A stretch of DNA of 64,000 bases from Burkholderia sp. WAC0059 (lineage in GTDB: Bacteria > Pseudomonadota > Gammaproteobacteria > Burkholderiales > Burkholderiaceae): the NCBI RefSeq assembly GCF_002870125.1, contig NZ_PNEO01000013.1, positions 1-64,000 of the forward strand. Reading direction: 5' to 3'. Below the pieces are notes generated by a model. That model saw nothing but the letters and a program-made list of their open reading frames with translations, was not told where the DNA came from and made no database searches. The translations under genes and the position numbers were made by a program. Position 1 is the first letter of the stretch. The number at the start of each line of letters is the position of its first letter. Positions 1 through 8,513 of the stretch are shown here, in pieces.

Positions 1-90
1 CCACCCCTTCCCATCCCGAACAGGACCGTGAAACGACTCCACGCCGATGATAGTGCGGATCCCCGTGTGAAAGTAGGTAATCGTCAGGCT
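1..90 (+). rRNA. rrf: 5S ribosomal RNA, 3' part
   Basis: The first ~90 bases match the 3' four-fifths of a betaproteobacterial 5S rRNA. They contain the conserved cccatcccgaacagg segment, the ccgatgatagtgcgga segment and the closing strand gtaggtaatcgtcaggct, which ends the acceptor stem. The 5' end lies before the window. Being followed directly by a strong intrinsic terminator fits the last gene of an rRNA operon (16S-23S-5S). The exact 3' end is inferred from the family. Confidence 0.93.
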
Positions 91-106
91 CCCCCCTCCT
101 CACCAG

Positions 107-140
107 ACCCCGCCGGCCCTCATAAGACCGGCGGGGTTTC
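107..140 (+). terminator. Intrinsic terminator of the rRNA operon
   Basis: A perfect 10-bp stem (accccgccgg at 107-116 with ccggcggggt at 128-137) and an 11-nt loop are followed by a short T tract. It sits 17 bp after the 5S end, so it should stop rRNA transcription. Confidence 0.85.
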
Positions 141-151
141 GTGTATTAGAC

Positions 152-189
152 CCCAGGATTGCTGATCCCGGGAGAGCAGCAATCCTGGG
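152..189 (-). terminator. Strong hairpin at the 3' end of the M20 amidohydrolase gene
   Basis: A perfect 13-bp inverted repeat (152-164 with 177-189) has a 12-nt loop. It lies 25 bp beyond the stop of the minus-strand amidohydrolase gene and faces the rRNA terminator. There is no clear T tract on either strand, so it may be a weak or Rho-assisted terminator, or protect the mRNA 3' end. Confidence 0.5.
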
Positions 190-214
190 AGCAACTCAGA
201 AGCAGGCCCGCAGC

Positions 215-1408
215 CTACGTCCGCGACAAAAAACGGGTTGCCAGTTTTACCCAATACGTCGATCCGACGGGCAACAGCGTATCGTTGAAGTCATAGCTCG
301 CGTTGTGCAGCATGCAGGGGCCGGCTCCGTGTCCGGCTTCGCGATGGCCGCCGTCTCCGTTGCCGAGGAATGCGTAGCAGCCTGGGCGGGCCAGCAGCAT
401 GAACGAGAAGTCCTCGGCACCCATCGTCGGTTCGACCGAATCGTCGACGCGCTCCGCTCCGACCACCTCATTCATGACCTCGACGGCAAACTGCGTTTCG
501 GCGCTGCTGTTTACAGTCGGAGGGTAATTGCGCAGAAACGTGATCTCGGCGGTGCAGTCATAGGCCGCGACCGTGTTTTCCACGATTTTGCGCATCCGCG
601 TTTCGATCAGATCGAGCGTTTGTACCGTGAACGTCCGCACCGTGCCCGCAAGCCACGCTTCGTCCGGCACCACGTTGACGGCGTCGCCCGCGCGGATCTG
701 CGTGATCGAAAGCACCGCGGTATCCACGGGTTTTTTGTTGCGCGTGATGATGCTCTGAAGGCCGTTGGCGATCTGCACGGCCGTGAACACCGGATCCCGT
801 CCGTTGTGAGGCAGCGCCGCATGGGAGCCGACTCCCCTGATCTTGATCCGGAATTCGTTGCTCGACGCCATGATCGGCCCCTCGGTCACGCCGAAGTGGC
901 CGGCCGGGATGCCCGGCCAGTTATGAATGCCGAAAACGGCATCGACGGGGAATCGCTCGAAAAGGCCGTCTTCGATCATCGATCGCGCGCCCGCTCCGCC
1001 TTCCTCCGCCGGCTGGAAAATGAAGACGATGGTGCCGTCGAACTCCCCATGCTTCGCCAGGTGTCGCGCCGCACCGAGCAGCATCGCCGTGTGGCCGTCG
1101 TGTCCGCACGCGTGCATCTTGCCGTCGTGGCGGGAACGGTGCTCGAACGTGTTCAGCTCCCGGATCGGCAGCGCGTCCATGTCGGCGCGCAGTCCGATCG
1201 AGCGGGTGCCGTTGCCCCGCTTCAGGACGCCGACCAGACCGGTTTTACCGAGCCCTCGATGGACTTCGATGCCCCACTCGGCCAGCTTGGCGGCGACGAG
1301 ATCGGAGGTCTGTGTTTCTTCGTAGCGCAACTCGGGATGCGCATGGATCGTTCGTCGGAGGGCCTGGATTTCGCCCTGAGCGGCCTGAATTTCCGGAATC
1401 AATTTCAT
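215..1408 (-). CDS. M20 family metallo-amidohydrolase (hippurate hydrolase/amidohydrolase type)
   Basis: Encodes 397 aa if started at the ATG at 1408 (MKLIPEIQAA); an upstream in-frame start at 1450 would add 14 residues unlike the family. It is a zinc/manganese-dependent hydrolase that cleaves N-acyl amino acids or similar amides, probably cytoplasmic. Visible motifs are LRADMDALP (about 74-82), the metal-binding HACGHDGH (about 99-106), QPAEEG (about 132-137), HNWPG (about 162) and a C-terminal LHNASYDFND. This pattern is the M20D subfamily (hippurate hydrolase, IAA-amino acid hydrolase). The natural substrate cannot be told from sequence. It is transcribed alone and away from the next gene. 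Confidence 0.9.
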   Translation of the reverse strand: MKLIPEIQAAQGEIQALRRTIHAHPELRYEETQTSDLVAAKLAEWGIEVHRGLGKTGLVGVLKRGNGTRSIGLRADMDALPIRELNTFEHRSRHDGKMHACGHDGHTAMLLGAARHLAKHGEFDGTIVFIFQPAEEGGAGARSMIEDGLFERFPVDAVFGIHNWPGIPAGHFGVTEGPIMASSNEFRIKIRGVGSHAALPHNGRDPVFTAVQIANGLQSIITRNKKPVDTAVLSITQIRAGDAVNVVPDEAWLAGTVRTFTVQTLDLIETRMRKIVENTVAAYDCTAEITFLRNYPPTVNSSAETQFAVEVMNEVVGAERVDDSVEPTMGAEDFSFMLLARPGCYAFLGNGDGGHREAGHGAGPCMLHNASYDFNDTLLPVGSTYWVKLATRFLSRT

Positions 1409-1591
1409 GATGGACTGTGCTAGAGCAGGTTTGTACCCGGCGCAGGGCACGGGTCTGGACGATCCATTCTACGCCCAACGTTTTTTTTCCCGGCAAGACG
1501 AAAGCGTCAGGCTCGGGAATTGAAGCCGGAACGTAATAAAATCGGGATAGCAATCGAAAGATCCCAGGACGCTCCTGCTCCCCATTTTCCA

Positions 1592-3670
1592 ATGAATGCC
1601 CCGACCGAATTCGCCCGCGCCGTCTGCCCGCACGACTGTCCCGACACCTGCATGATGCGCGTGAGCGTCGAGAACGGCCGGGCCGTCAAGGTGACCGGCG
1701 ACCCCGATCACCCGCCGACCCAGGGCGTGCTCTGTACCAAAGTCAGTCGCTATGCGGAGCGTGTTCATCATGCTCGCCGGCTGACTCAGCCGATGAAGCG
1801 CGTCGGGCCCAAGGGCGAGGGCCGTTTCGAGCCGATCGGCTGGGACGAGGCCTGTGCGCTCGCGGCCGGTCGGCTTGGGGAGATCGCGCGCCGCGCGCCG
1901 GAGGCGATCGTGCCTTACAGCTATGCCGGGACGATGGGGCTCGTGCAGGGCGACAGCATCGCCCAGCGCTTTTTCCACAAGCTCGGCGCGTCGCGGCTCG
2001 ATCGGGCCATCTGCGCCTCGGCCGGCGCGGCCGGCCTGCGCTATACGTATGGCGCGAGCATCGGCATGCATACCGAATACTTTGCCGAGAGCGAAGTCAT
2101 TTTGATCTGGGGCGCCAATCCGATTGCCTCGAACCTGCATTTCTGGACTCGCGCGCAGGAGGCCAGGCGTAACGGCGCAAAACTGATCGCCATCGATCCG
2201 TACCGCTCGCTGACGGCGGAAAAGTGCCATCAGCACGTCGCGCTGAAGCCGGGCACCGACGGCGCGCTCGCGCTGGGCATGATGCACGTGCTGATCACCG
2301 AAGATCGGCTCGATCACGCCTACATCGCCGCGCATACGTACGGCTTCGAGCAGTTGAAGGCGCGCGCGCTGACTTACACGCCGTCGCGCGTGGCGGCCAT
2401 CTGCGGCATCGCGGAGCAGACCGTGATCGATCTGGCCCGCCTGTACGCCTCGACGCGCAAGGCCGCCATCCGGATGAACTATGGCCTGCAGCGCGTGCGC
2501 GGCGGCGGCAACGCGGTTCGTGCGATTGCCTGTCTGCCGGCGCTGACGGGTGCGTGGCGCGAACGGTCGGGCGGCGTGCTGCTGTCGTCGTCGGGATGGA
2601 TGCCCGTCGATTCGAACGCGTTGCAGCGTCCGGATCTGATGCCGGGATGGCCCACGCGGTTGCCGCGCGTCGTCAACATGAACCAGATCGGCGACGCGCT
2701 CACGCATCCGGGCGGCGGCGCGTTCGGCCCGAAGATCGAGGCCATCGTGGTCTACAACTCCAACCCGGTCGCCGTCGCGCCGGATTCGGAGAAGGTGGCC
2801 GCCGGCTTCGCGCGCGAAGATCTGTTCACGATCGTGCTCGAGCAGTTCCAGACCGATACCGCCGACTATGCCGACCTCCTGTTGCCGGCGACGACCCAAC
2901 TCGAACATCTCGACGTGCACAAGTCGTACGGCCACACGTACGTGATGGCGAATCTGCCCGCGATCGCGCCGGTCGGGCAGGCGCGGCCCAATACGGAAAT
3001 CTTCCGCTCGATCGCCCGTGAAATGGGGCTTCAGGAGCCGGCGCTGTTCGAGAGCGACGACGAGGTCGCGGCGCGCGCATTCCGCTGGGACGATCCCGCG
3101 CTGGAGGGTGTCGACTGGGCCTCGCTCAAGCGCACGGGCTGGGCGCGGCTGAAACTGGACGACGCGCCGTTAGCCGACGGCGGCTTTCGCACGGCTTCGG
3201 GCAAATGCGAGTTCTACAGCGAGGCGCTTGCGAAGGAGGGGCTCGACCCGCTGCCCGACTACCTGCCGCCCCACGAATCGGCGGAAAACGCGCCGGCGCT
3301 TGCAGCGCGCTATCCGCTTGCGATGATCTCGCCGCCGGCCCGCAATTTTCTGAACAGCACGTTCGTGAACGTCGAGAGCCTGCGGGCGACCGAGGGCGAG
3401 CCGCACGTCGATCTGCATCCGTTCGACGCGGTGCGCCGCGGCATCGGGGACGGCGCGATGGTGCGCGTCTTCAACGACCGGGGCACGATGCTCGCCCGCG
3501 CGCGCGTGACCGACCGGGCGCGCGAGGGGCTTGTCGTCGGACTGTCGATCTGGTGGAAAAAGCTCGCGCCGGACGGCCGCAATGCGAACCAGGTCACGAG
3601 CCAGGCGCTGACCGATCTCGGCGGATCGGCGACGTTCTACGATTGTCTCGTCGAAGTGAGCCTGGTCTGA
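1592..3670 (+). CDS. Molybdopterin-dependent oxidoreductase with N-terminal [4Fe-4S] domain
   Basis: Encodes 692 aa from the ATG at 1592; the frame is open back to 1520 but that stretch looks untranslated. Four cysteines (C12, C16, C20 in CPHDCPDTC, and C48 in GVLCTK) form the iron-sulfur site of the formate dehydrogenase/nitrate reductase (DMSO reductase) superfamily. A bis-MGD-binding body and a C-terminal molydopterin dinucleotide-binding domain (about 590-692) follow. No Tat signal precedes the cysteines, so it is probably cytoplasmic. No electron-transfer subunit or cofactor gene is adjacent, so the partner and substrate are unknown. Related stand-alone proteins are usually annotated simply as molybdopterin oxidoreductases. 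Confidence 0.88.
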   Translation: MNAPTEFARAVCPHDCPDTCMMRVSVENGRAVKVTGDPDHPPTQGVLCTKVSRYAERVHHARRLTQPMKRVGPKGEGRFEPIGWDEACALAAGRLGEIARRAPEAIVPYSYAGTMGLVQGDSIAQRFFHKLGASRLDRAICASAGAAGLRYTYGASIGMHTEYFAESEVILIWGANPIASNLHFWTRAQEARRNGAKLIAIDPYRSLTAEKCHQHVALKPGTDGALALGMMHVLITEDRLDHAYIAAHTYGFEQLKARALTYTPSRVAAICGIAEQTVIDLARLYASTRKAAIRMNYGLQRVRGGGNAVRAIACLPALTGAWRERSGGVLLSSSGWMPVDSNALQRPDLMPGWPTRLPRVVNMNQIGDALTHPGGGAFGPKIEAIVVYNSNPVAVAPDSEKVAAGFAREDLFTIVLEQFQTDTADYADLLLPATTQLEHLDVHKSYGHTYVMANLPAIAPVGQARPNTEIFRSIAREMGLQEPALFESDDEVAARAFRWDDPALEGVDWASLKRTGWARLKLDDAPLADGGFRTASGKCEFYSEALAKEGLDPLPDYLPPHESAENAPALAARYPLAMISPPARNFLNSTFVNVESLRATEGEPHVDLHPFDAVRRGIGDGAMVRVFNDRGTMLARARVTDRAREGLVVGLSIWWKKLAPDGRNANQVTSQALTDLGGSATFYDCLVEVSLV

Positions 3671-3682
3671 GAAGACGGACAA

Positions 3683-3709
3683 GCCCGGTTGTGTTCCGCG
3701 CAACCGGGC
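3683..3709 (+). terminator. Hairpin after the molybdopterin oxidoreductase gene
   Basis: A 9-bp perfect stem (gcccggttg / caaccgggc) with a 9-nt loop lies 12 bp after the stop codon. It lacks a T tract, so intrinsic termination is uncertain. Confidence 0.4.
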
Positions 3710-3823
3710 CGTGACGACTCGAGCGCCGTCGCTAACCCGCCTTCGCGCGGCTTGCGGGCGAAGCGTGCATGCTACGATCCGCGCTCCTGGACGATCATTC
3801 GAAAAGACGGGGAGACACGGCGC

Positions 3824-5497
3824 ATGGAAAGAATCTGGCTGAAGTCCTATCCGCCCGGCGTCCCTACGGAAATCGATCCCTCCCGCTACGCGTCCCTCAC
3901 CGCGTTGCTCGAAGAAAGCTTCGGCGCCTATCGCGGGAACCCTGCGTTCGCCTGCATGGGCAGGCAAATCGGCTACGGAGAGCTGGACGCGCTGTCGCGC
4001 CGGCTTGCCGCCTGGTTGCAGGCTCAAGGGATCGTGCGAGGCGCGCGCATCGCGATCATGATGCCCAACGTGCTGCAATATCCGGTCGCTCTCGTGGCGA
4101 TACTGCGGGCGGGTTACGTGGTGGTCAACGTGAATCCACTCTATACGCCGCGCGAGCTCGAACATCAGTTGAAGGACAGCGGCGCCGAAGCCATCGTCAT
4201 TCTCGAGAACTTCGCCCGCACGCTGGAGACCGTGATTGCCGGCACGGGCATCCGGCACGTCGTGGTCGCGGCGATGGGCGATCTGCTCGGGGCGAAGGGC
4301 GCGCTCGTGAACTTCGTCGTGCGCCGGGTGAAGAAGCTCGTGCCGGCCTGGCGCCTGCCGGGCCACGTCCGCTTCAACGACGCGCTCGCGGCCGGCGCAG
4401 GCCTGACGTTCACGCCGGTCGAACAGCGGCCCGACGACATCGCCTTCCTGCAGTACACCGGCGGCACGACCGGCATCGCGAAGGGGGCCATGCTGCTGCA
4501 CCGCAATCTCGTCGCCAACGTGCTTCAGTCCGAGGCCTGGCTCGAGGCGGCCTACATGACGCGTCCGGACGTTACCCGGTACGTCACGGCTGCCGCGCTA
4601 CCGCTTTATCACGTGTTCGCGCTGACCATCTGCGGGTTGTTGACGATCCGCACCGGCAGCCTTGCCGTGCTCGTCCCGAACCCGCGCGACATCGCGGGCA
4701 TGATCCGGCAGTTGCGCGGTTACGCGGTCACGACCTTTCCGGCCGTCAACACGCTCTACAACGCGATGCTGAATCACCCCGATTTCGACCGGCTCGATTT
4801 TTCGCGACTGCTCGTCGCCAACGGCGGCGGCATGGCCGTGCAGGAGGCCGTCGCGCAGCGCTGGTACGAGAAGACGCACACGCCGATCGTGGAAGGCTAC
4901 GGGCTGTCGGAGACGTCGCCGTCCGTCACCTGCAACCCGACCACGGTGACGCAATACGGCGGCACGATCGGCGTGCCGCTGCCCTCGACGGAAATTTCGA
5001 TCCGCGACGACGACGGCAGCGAAGTCCCGCTGGGCGAAGCGGGGGAAATCTGCATTCGCGGTCCGCAGGTGATGGCAGGCTACTGGAAGCGTCCGGACGA
5101 GACGGCGCGGGCCATGACGCCGGACGGTTTTTTCCGCTCTGGCGACATCGGAACGATGGACGAGCGTGGTTACGTGAAGCTCGTGGACCGCAAGAAGGAC
5201 ATGATCCTCGTGTCGGGCTTCAACGTGTATCCGAACGAGATCGAGGACGTCGTCGCGAAGCTGCCGGGCGTGTTCGAGGTGGCCGCGGTGGGCGTGCCCG
5301 ATGCGCATTCCGGTGAAGCGGTCAAGCTCTTCGTCGTGAAGCGGGACCCCGAGCTCACCGAGGCGGACGTGTTCGCCTTCTGCAAGAGCCAGTTGGCCGG
5401 CTACAAGCGCCCGAGATTCGTCGAATTTCGCGATGATCTGCCCAAAACCAATGTCGGAAAGATTTTGCGGCGCGAATTACGTAGCGGCAGCGCATAA
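3824..5497 (+). CDS. fadD: Long-chain fatty-acid--CoA ligase
   Basis: Encodes 557 aa, starting at the ATG at 3824 behind a ggggaga ribosome-binding site; the frame extends to 3689 but upstream residues do not fit the family. It activates fatty acids to acyl-CoA through an acyl-AMP intermediate, feeding beta-oxidation or phospholipid synthesis. The AMP-binding P-loop QYTGGTTGIAKGA is at about 210-222. GYGLSETSP, the RSGDIG/DRKKDMI hinge region and the C-terminal catalytic lysine region LPKTNVGKILRREL follow. Chain-length preference cannot be read from sequence, so the FadD name is by overall family resemblance. Confidence 0.88.
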   Translation: MERIWLKSYPPGVPTEIDPSRYASLTALLEESFGAYRGNPAFACMGRQIGYGELDALSRRLAAWLQAQGIVRGARIAIMMPNVLQYPVALVAILRAGYVVVNVNPLYTPRELEHQLKDSGAEAIVILENFARTLETVIAGTGIRHVVVAAMGDLLGAKGALVNFVVRRVKKLVPAWRLPGHVRFNDALAAGAGLTFTPVEQRPDDIAFLQYTGGTTGIAKGAMLLHRNLVANVLQSEAWLEAAYMTRPDVTRYVTAAALPLYHVFALTICGLLTIRTGSLAVLVPNPRDIAGMIRQLRGYAVTTFPAVNTLYNAMLNHPDFDRLDFSRLLVANGGGMAVQEAVAQRWYEKTHTPIVEGYGLSETSPSVTCNPTTVTQYGGTIGVPLPSTEISIRDDDGSEVPLGEAGEICIRGPQVMAGYWKRPDETARAMTPDGFFRSGDIGTMDERGYVKLVDRKKDMILVSGFNVYPNEIEDVVAKLPGVFEVAAVGVPDAHSGEAVKLFVVKRDPELTEADVFAFCKSQLAGYKRPRFVEFRDDLPKTNVGKILRRELRSGSA

Positions 5498-5557
5498 TCG
5501 CACGCGATCCGCGTACCAGCGCGAGTGGAAATAACGGGGTCAGCATTCTGTAATTTA

Positions 5558-5587
5558 TTGTTTTGCCAGTATCCCGTCGGCTAAAAT
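5558..5587 (+). promoter_or_regulatory. Possible sigma-70 promoter for coq7
   Basis: A TTGTTT hexamer (5558-5563) lies 18 bp before TAAAAT (5582-5587) in the locally AT-richer gap upstream of coq7. The match is moderate and would give a leader of about 125 nt. Confidence 0.35.
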
Positions 5588-5718
5588 CTACGGTTAGCTA
5601 TGAATCTGCCCCGGGTGGGCGGTGGTGATCCGCTGGTTCCTGTGGCGCGGAACGATGGCGCGGCTGTCCCGACGGCGCGCCGGATCGGAACGGCTGGGTA
5701 TCGAAAGGAGGGAACTGG

Positions 5719-6375
5719 ATGACGCTGGACGAGTTGATTACCGAATTCGATCGGGGGTTGCGCTCGATTACGGGCGTTTCCCGAATGACGCGGCCCATGC
5801 CTGTGCCGGACGACAGTAACGATGCGCAGGACAATCCGGAAGACGGCGAGCGCGCCGCCCTGTCGCCCGCCGAGCGGGCTCATGCCGCCGGACTGATGCG
5901 CGTGAACCATGTCGGCGAGGTGTGCGCCCAGGCGCTCTACCAGGCCCAGAAGCTCACGACGCGCTCCGCGGAGTTGAAAGAGGCGTTCGAGCGCGCGGCG
6001 CTCGAGGAAGAAGATCATCTTGCCTGGACTGCCCGACGCCTTGTTGCGCTCGATTCCCGCCCGAGCCTGCTCAATCCGCTCTGGTATGCCGGCGCACTCG
6101 CGATCGGTTTTGCGGCGGGTCGCCTCGGCGACAAGGTGAGCCTCGGCTTCATGGCCGAGACTGAACGCCAGGTCGAGCAGCATCTGGACGGCCATCTGGA
6201 AAGCCTGCCGGAAGGCGACCGCGAGTCCCGCGCGGTCGTCGAGCAGATGTGCATCGACGAAGCCGCCCATGCGAAAACCGCCGTGGATGCCGGCGGCATC
6301 GAGCTGCCGCTTCCCGTGCGCTCGCTCATGCGCGTCGCCTCGAAAGTGATGACCCGGACCGCGTATTACATCTAA
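5719..6375 (+). CDS. coq7: 2-polyprenyl-3-methyl-6-methoxy-1,4-benzoquinone monooxygenase (ubiquinone biosynthesis)
   Basis: Encodes 218 aa with a strong ribosome-binding site (aaaggaggga) just upstream of the ATG. It is a di-iron hydroxylase that adds the last ring hydroxyl in ubiquinone synthesis, at the inner membrane. Iron ligands are visible as NHVGEVCAQ (about 62-70), the ExxH in LEEEDHLAW and the C-terminal DEAAHAKTA. Betaproteobacteria commonly use Coq7 in place of UbiF. Together with the polyprenyl diphosphate synthase at 39723-40715, the window carries both ring- and tail-forming steps of ubiquinone. Confidence 0.95.
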   Translation: MTLDELITEFDRGLRSITGVSRMTRPMPVPDDSNDAQDNPEDGERAALSPAERAHAAGLMRVNHVGEVCAQALYQAQKLTTRSAELKEAFERAALEEEDHLAWTARRLVALDSRPSLLNPLWYAGALAIGFAAGRLGDKVSLGFMAETERQVEQHLDGHLESLPEGDRESRAVVEQMCIDEAAHAKTAVDAGGIELPLPVRSLMRVASKVMTRTAYYI

Positions 6376-6386
6376 AGCAGCCATGA

Positions 6387-6413
6387 CGGAGCGGCGATCG
6401 CGCCGCTCCGTTT
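6387..6413 (+). terminator. Intrinsic terminator of coq7
   Basis: A perfect 10-bp GC-rich stem (6387-6396 with 6401-6410) and ATCG tetraloop are followed by TTT, 11 bp after the coq7 stop. It separates coq7 from the dcw cluster. Confidence 0.8.
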
Positions 6414-6581
6414 GCCCATGCAAGCTGCCTTTCCCTCCCGCCTTTCGTTCCCGCCCGAACGCCCGCGCCACGCCCGTTTCCCCTCCGCTTCTCAGGTTTT
6501 ACCTTCACAACCTGCACTAGATCATTCATTCGTAACGGTTTTCGATTTTTCTTCCCGGACTTGAGGAAGCGGCGCTAAGTC

Positions 6582-6599
6582 TTTGTTCTAACGAACAAA
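6582..6599. promoter_or_regulatory. Palindrome upstream of the mra promoter
   Basis: TTTGTTC and GAACAAA flank a 4-bp TAAC spacer, 26 bp upstream of the -35 box of the dcw promoter. In the 350-bp gap between the coq7 terminator and mraZ this is the clearest symmetrical site besides the promoter itself. It could be an operator; no known regulator is assigned. Confidence 0.35.
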
Positions 6600-6625
6600 T
6601 TTAACGTCAAAACGGCGTTTCTCCC

Positions 6626-6654
6626 TTGACCCTCGTTAGGCGTTCCTCTAAAGT
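6626..6654 (+). promoter_or_regulatory. dcw cluster promoter (Pmra)
   Basis: TTGACC (6626-6631) and TAAAGT (6649-6654) are separated by 17 bp, a good sigma-70 match. The first MraZ-type repeat overlaps the -10 box. The leader to the mraZ start would be about 100 nt. This should drive mraZ and the downstream division and cell-wall genes. Confidence 0.75.
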
Positions 6655-6687
6655 GGGAAGCAGTGTGAGAAAGTGTATTTTTGTGTG
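6653..6687 (+). promoter_or_regulatory. MraZ-binding repeats (four GTG-type repeats, 10-bp period)
   Basis: GTGGG, GTGTG, GTGTA and GTGTG begin at 6653, 6663, 6673 and 6683, exactly 10 bp apart. MraZ is known to bind direct repeats of this kind (GTGGG-N5) downstream of Pmra and to repress its own operon. The location across the -10/+1 region fits autorepression. Confidence 0.8.
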
Positions 6688-6763
6688 ATTTCTGCGGTCC
6701 GTTCGGGTAGATTTCCTGGCTATTGACTGAACGGCCGCGGCTGGCGAATTGAGGGAGAGCGAA

Positions 6764-7192
6764 TTGTTCCAGGGGGCGTCGGCGCTGACGCTCGATGCGA
6801 AAGGACGGATGTCGGTTCCGTCCCGCTATCGGGAGGCGCTGCAAGGACAGGCAGAAGGACGGGTGACGATTACCAAGCACCCGGACGGCTGCCTGTTGCT
6901 GTTTCCGCGCCCCGAATGGGAGGTGTTTCGCTCGAAGGTCGCCGCGCTGCCGATGGACGCGCACTGGTGGCGCCGCATCTTCCTCGGCAACGCGTCCGAC
7001 GTCGATCTGGATAGCGCGGGCCGCGTGCTCGTGTCGCCCGAACTGCGTCTCGCCGCCGGTCTCGAGAAGGAAATCATGCTGCTCGGCATGGGAAGTCACT
7101 TCGAGTTGTGGGATGCGCAGACCTACGCCGCCAAGGAGCAGTCGGCCATGGCGCAGGGCATGCCGGACGCCCTGAAGAATTTCACGTTCTGA
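6764..7192 (+). CDS. mraZ: Transcriptional regulator MraZ
   Basis: Encodes 142 aa from a TTG start at 6764. The start is chosen because [14 protein letters not shown] is the usual N-terminus of the family and a gagggag ribosome-binding site lies 6 bp upstream. Another TTG at 6749 is in frame but has no such site. MraZ is a double AbrB-fold (SpoVT/AbrB) DNA-binding protein forming ring oligomers that repress the dcw operon. Two copies of the fold are visible (about 1-50 and 75-120, with [15 protein letters not shown] in the second). Its predicted target repeats lie just upstream. Confidence 0.93.
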   Translation: MFQGASALTLDAKGRMSVPSRYREALQGQAEGRVTITKHPDGCLLLFPRPEWEVFRSKVAALPMDAHWWRRIFLGNASDVDLDSAGRVLVSPELRLAAGLEKEIMLLGMGSHFELWDAQTYAAKEQSAMAQGMPDALKNFTF

Positions 7193-7218
7193 TCGCGGTT
7201 TTCGATATGGCACCGGCG

Positions 7219-8160
7219 ATGGGACGGGAACTGCAGCATCGCACGGTGCTGCTCGACGAGGCGGTTGAGGCGCTCGTGACGCGCGCGGACGGCATTTACG
7301 TCGACGGCACGTTCGGTCGCGGCGGCCACAGTCGGGCGGTGCTGTCGCAGCTCAGCGACGCGGGTCGGCTGATCGCGTTCGACAAGGACCCGCAGGCCAT
7401 CGCGACGGCCGCCGGGATCGGCGACGCGCGGTTCGCCATCGTGCATGAGAGTTTTGCTTCGCTGCGCGACGCGCTGGCGTCGCGCGGGGTAGGGCGCGTG
7501 TCGGGAATCTTGCTGGATCTCGGCGTGTCGTCGCCGCAGGTCGACGACACGCAGCGCGGCTTCAGCTTTCGCGCCGACGGTCCGCTCGACATGCGGATGG
7601 ACCCGACGCGGGGCGAATCGGCGGCGGCCTGGCTCGCCCGGGCCACGGTGCAGGAACTGACGGAGGTGATACGAGATTATGGGGAAGAACGGTTTGCTTT
7701 TCAGATTGCAAAGGCGATTGTTGCTCGCCGGTCAGAGTCCGACCGTCTCGGGCCTCTCGAGCGCACGGGCGAGCTTGCCCAAATCGTGGCTCACGTCGTC
7801 AAGACACGTGAGAAGGGTAAGGACCCGGCAACCCGCACCTTTCAGGCTATACGGATTCACGTCAATCAAGAGCTTGCGGAGCTGCAGGTCGTTCTAGAGG
7901 CGGCATTGGCGCTGTTGGAGCAAGGGGGGCGGCTGGTGGTCATCAGCTTTCATTCGCTCGAGGACCGGATCGTCAAGCGATTCATGCAGACGCACGCCCG
8001 TGCGCCTGTGGTCGACCGCCGCCTGCCGATTCGCGCCGTCGACCTGCCGAGTCCCCCGCTGCGGCTCCTCGGCCGCGTGTTCGCCGGCGACGCCGAAGTG
8101 GCCGCGAACCCGCGCGCCCGCTCGGCGGTGATGCGCGTCGCGGAGCGCATCACGCCATGA
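7219..8160 (+). CDS. rsmH: 16S rRNA (cytosine(1402)-N4)-methyltransferase
   Basis: Encodes 313 aa from the ATG at 7219 ([15 protein letters not shown]), matching the usual length; an ATG at 7207 would add 4 residues. It methylates N4 of C1402 in the 16S rRNA decoding site using S-adenosylmethionine. The SAM motif [10 protein letters not shown] is at about 33-42. [26 protein letters not shown] and the C-terminal [13 protein letters not shown] are family signatures. Formerly mraW. It begins 27 bp after mraZ and overlaps ftsL by 4 bp (ATGA), so the genes are probably translationally coupled. Confidence 0.96.
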   Translation: MGRELQHRTVLLDEAVEALVTRADGIYVDGTFGRGGHSRAVLSQLSDAGRLIAFDKDPQAIATAAGIGDARFAIVHESFASLRDALASRGVGRVSGILLDLGVSSPQVDDTQRGFSFRADGPLDMRMDPTRGESAAAWLARATVQELTEVIRDYGEERFAFQIAKAIVARRSESDRLGPLERTGELAQIVAHVVKTREKGKDPATRTFQAIRIHVNQELAELQVVLEAALALLEQGGRLVVISFHSLEDRIVKRFMQTHARAPVVDRRLPIRAVDLPSPPLRLLGRVFAGDAEVAANPRARSAVMRVAERITP

Positions 8161-8513
8161 ACCGCCTGAACATCTTCCTTCTGATCGTCGTGCTCGGGTG
8201 TGCGCTGTCGGTCGTCGACGCGACGAACCAGCAGCGGGAGGTGTTCATCCAGTTGCAGCGCGCCCAGGATCAGGAGCAGCAACTCCAGCAGGACTATGCT
8301 CAGCTTCAGTACCAGCAGAGCGCGCTTTCCAAGACCTCGCGCATCGAGGAAATCGCTACCGATTCGCTCAAGATGCTGCCCGTCACGACCGGCCGCACGC
8401 AATATCTGATTCTTCCGCCCGGCGCCGCCAGCGCCGAAGACGCTCCGATGCCGGTCTCGGCGCCGGCTTCGACCGCTCCGGCCTCGGCCGGTCGCCGGGG
8501 AGGCGCGCAATGA
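8157..8513 (+). CDS. ftsL: Cell division protein FtsL
   Basis: Encodes 118 aa, a bitopic inner-membrane protein of the divisome that forms the FtsQ-FtsL-FtsB complex. A single N-terminal membrane helix (about 4-21, [16 protein letters not shown]) is followed by a periplasmic coiled coil rich in Gln (about 25-60) and a variable Pro/Ala-rich tail. It overlaps rsmH and ftsI by 4 bp on each side. The sequence is poorly conserved, so the call rests on topology, coiled coil and position. Confidence 0.9.
   Translation: MNRLNIFLLIVVLGCALSVVDATNQQREVFIQLQRAQDQEQQLQQDYAQLQYQQSALSKTSRIEEIATDSLKMLPVTTGRTQYLILPPGAASAEDAPMPVSAPASTAPASAGRRGGAQ

Noticed and set aside
305..1423. Long plus-strand open frame (372 codons) opposite the amidohydrolase
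   Set aside because: It mirrors the minus-strand M20 gene, whose motifs are intact. In GC-rich DNA the antisense frame is often open, and this one has Arg-rich composition and no motif.
6749..6764. Earlier TTG start for mraZ at 6749
   Set aside because: It has no ribosome-binding site, whereas the TTG at 6764 follows gagggag at proper distance and matches the family N-terminus.
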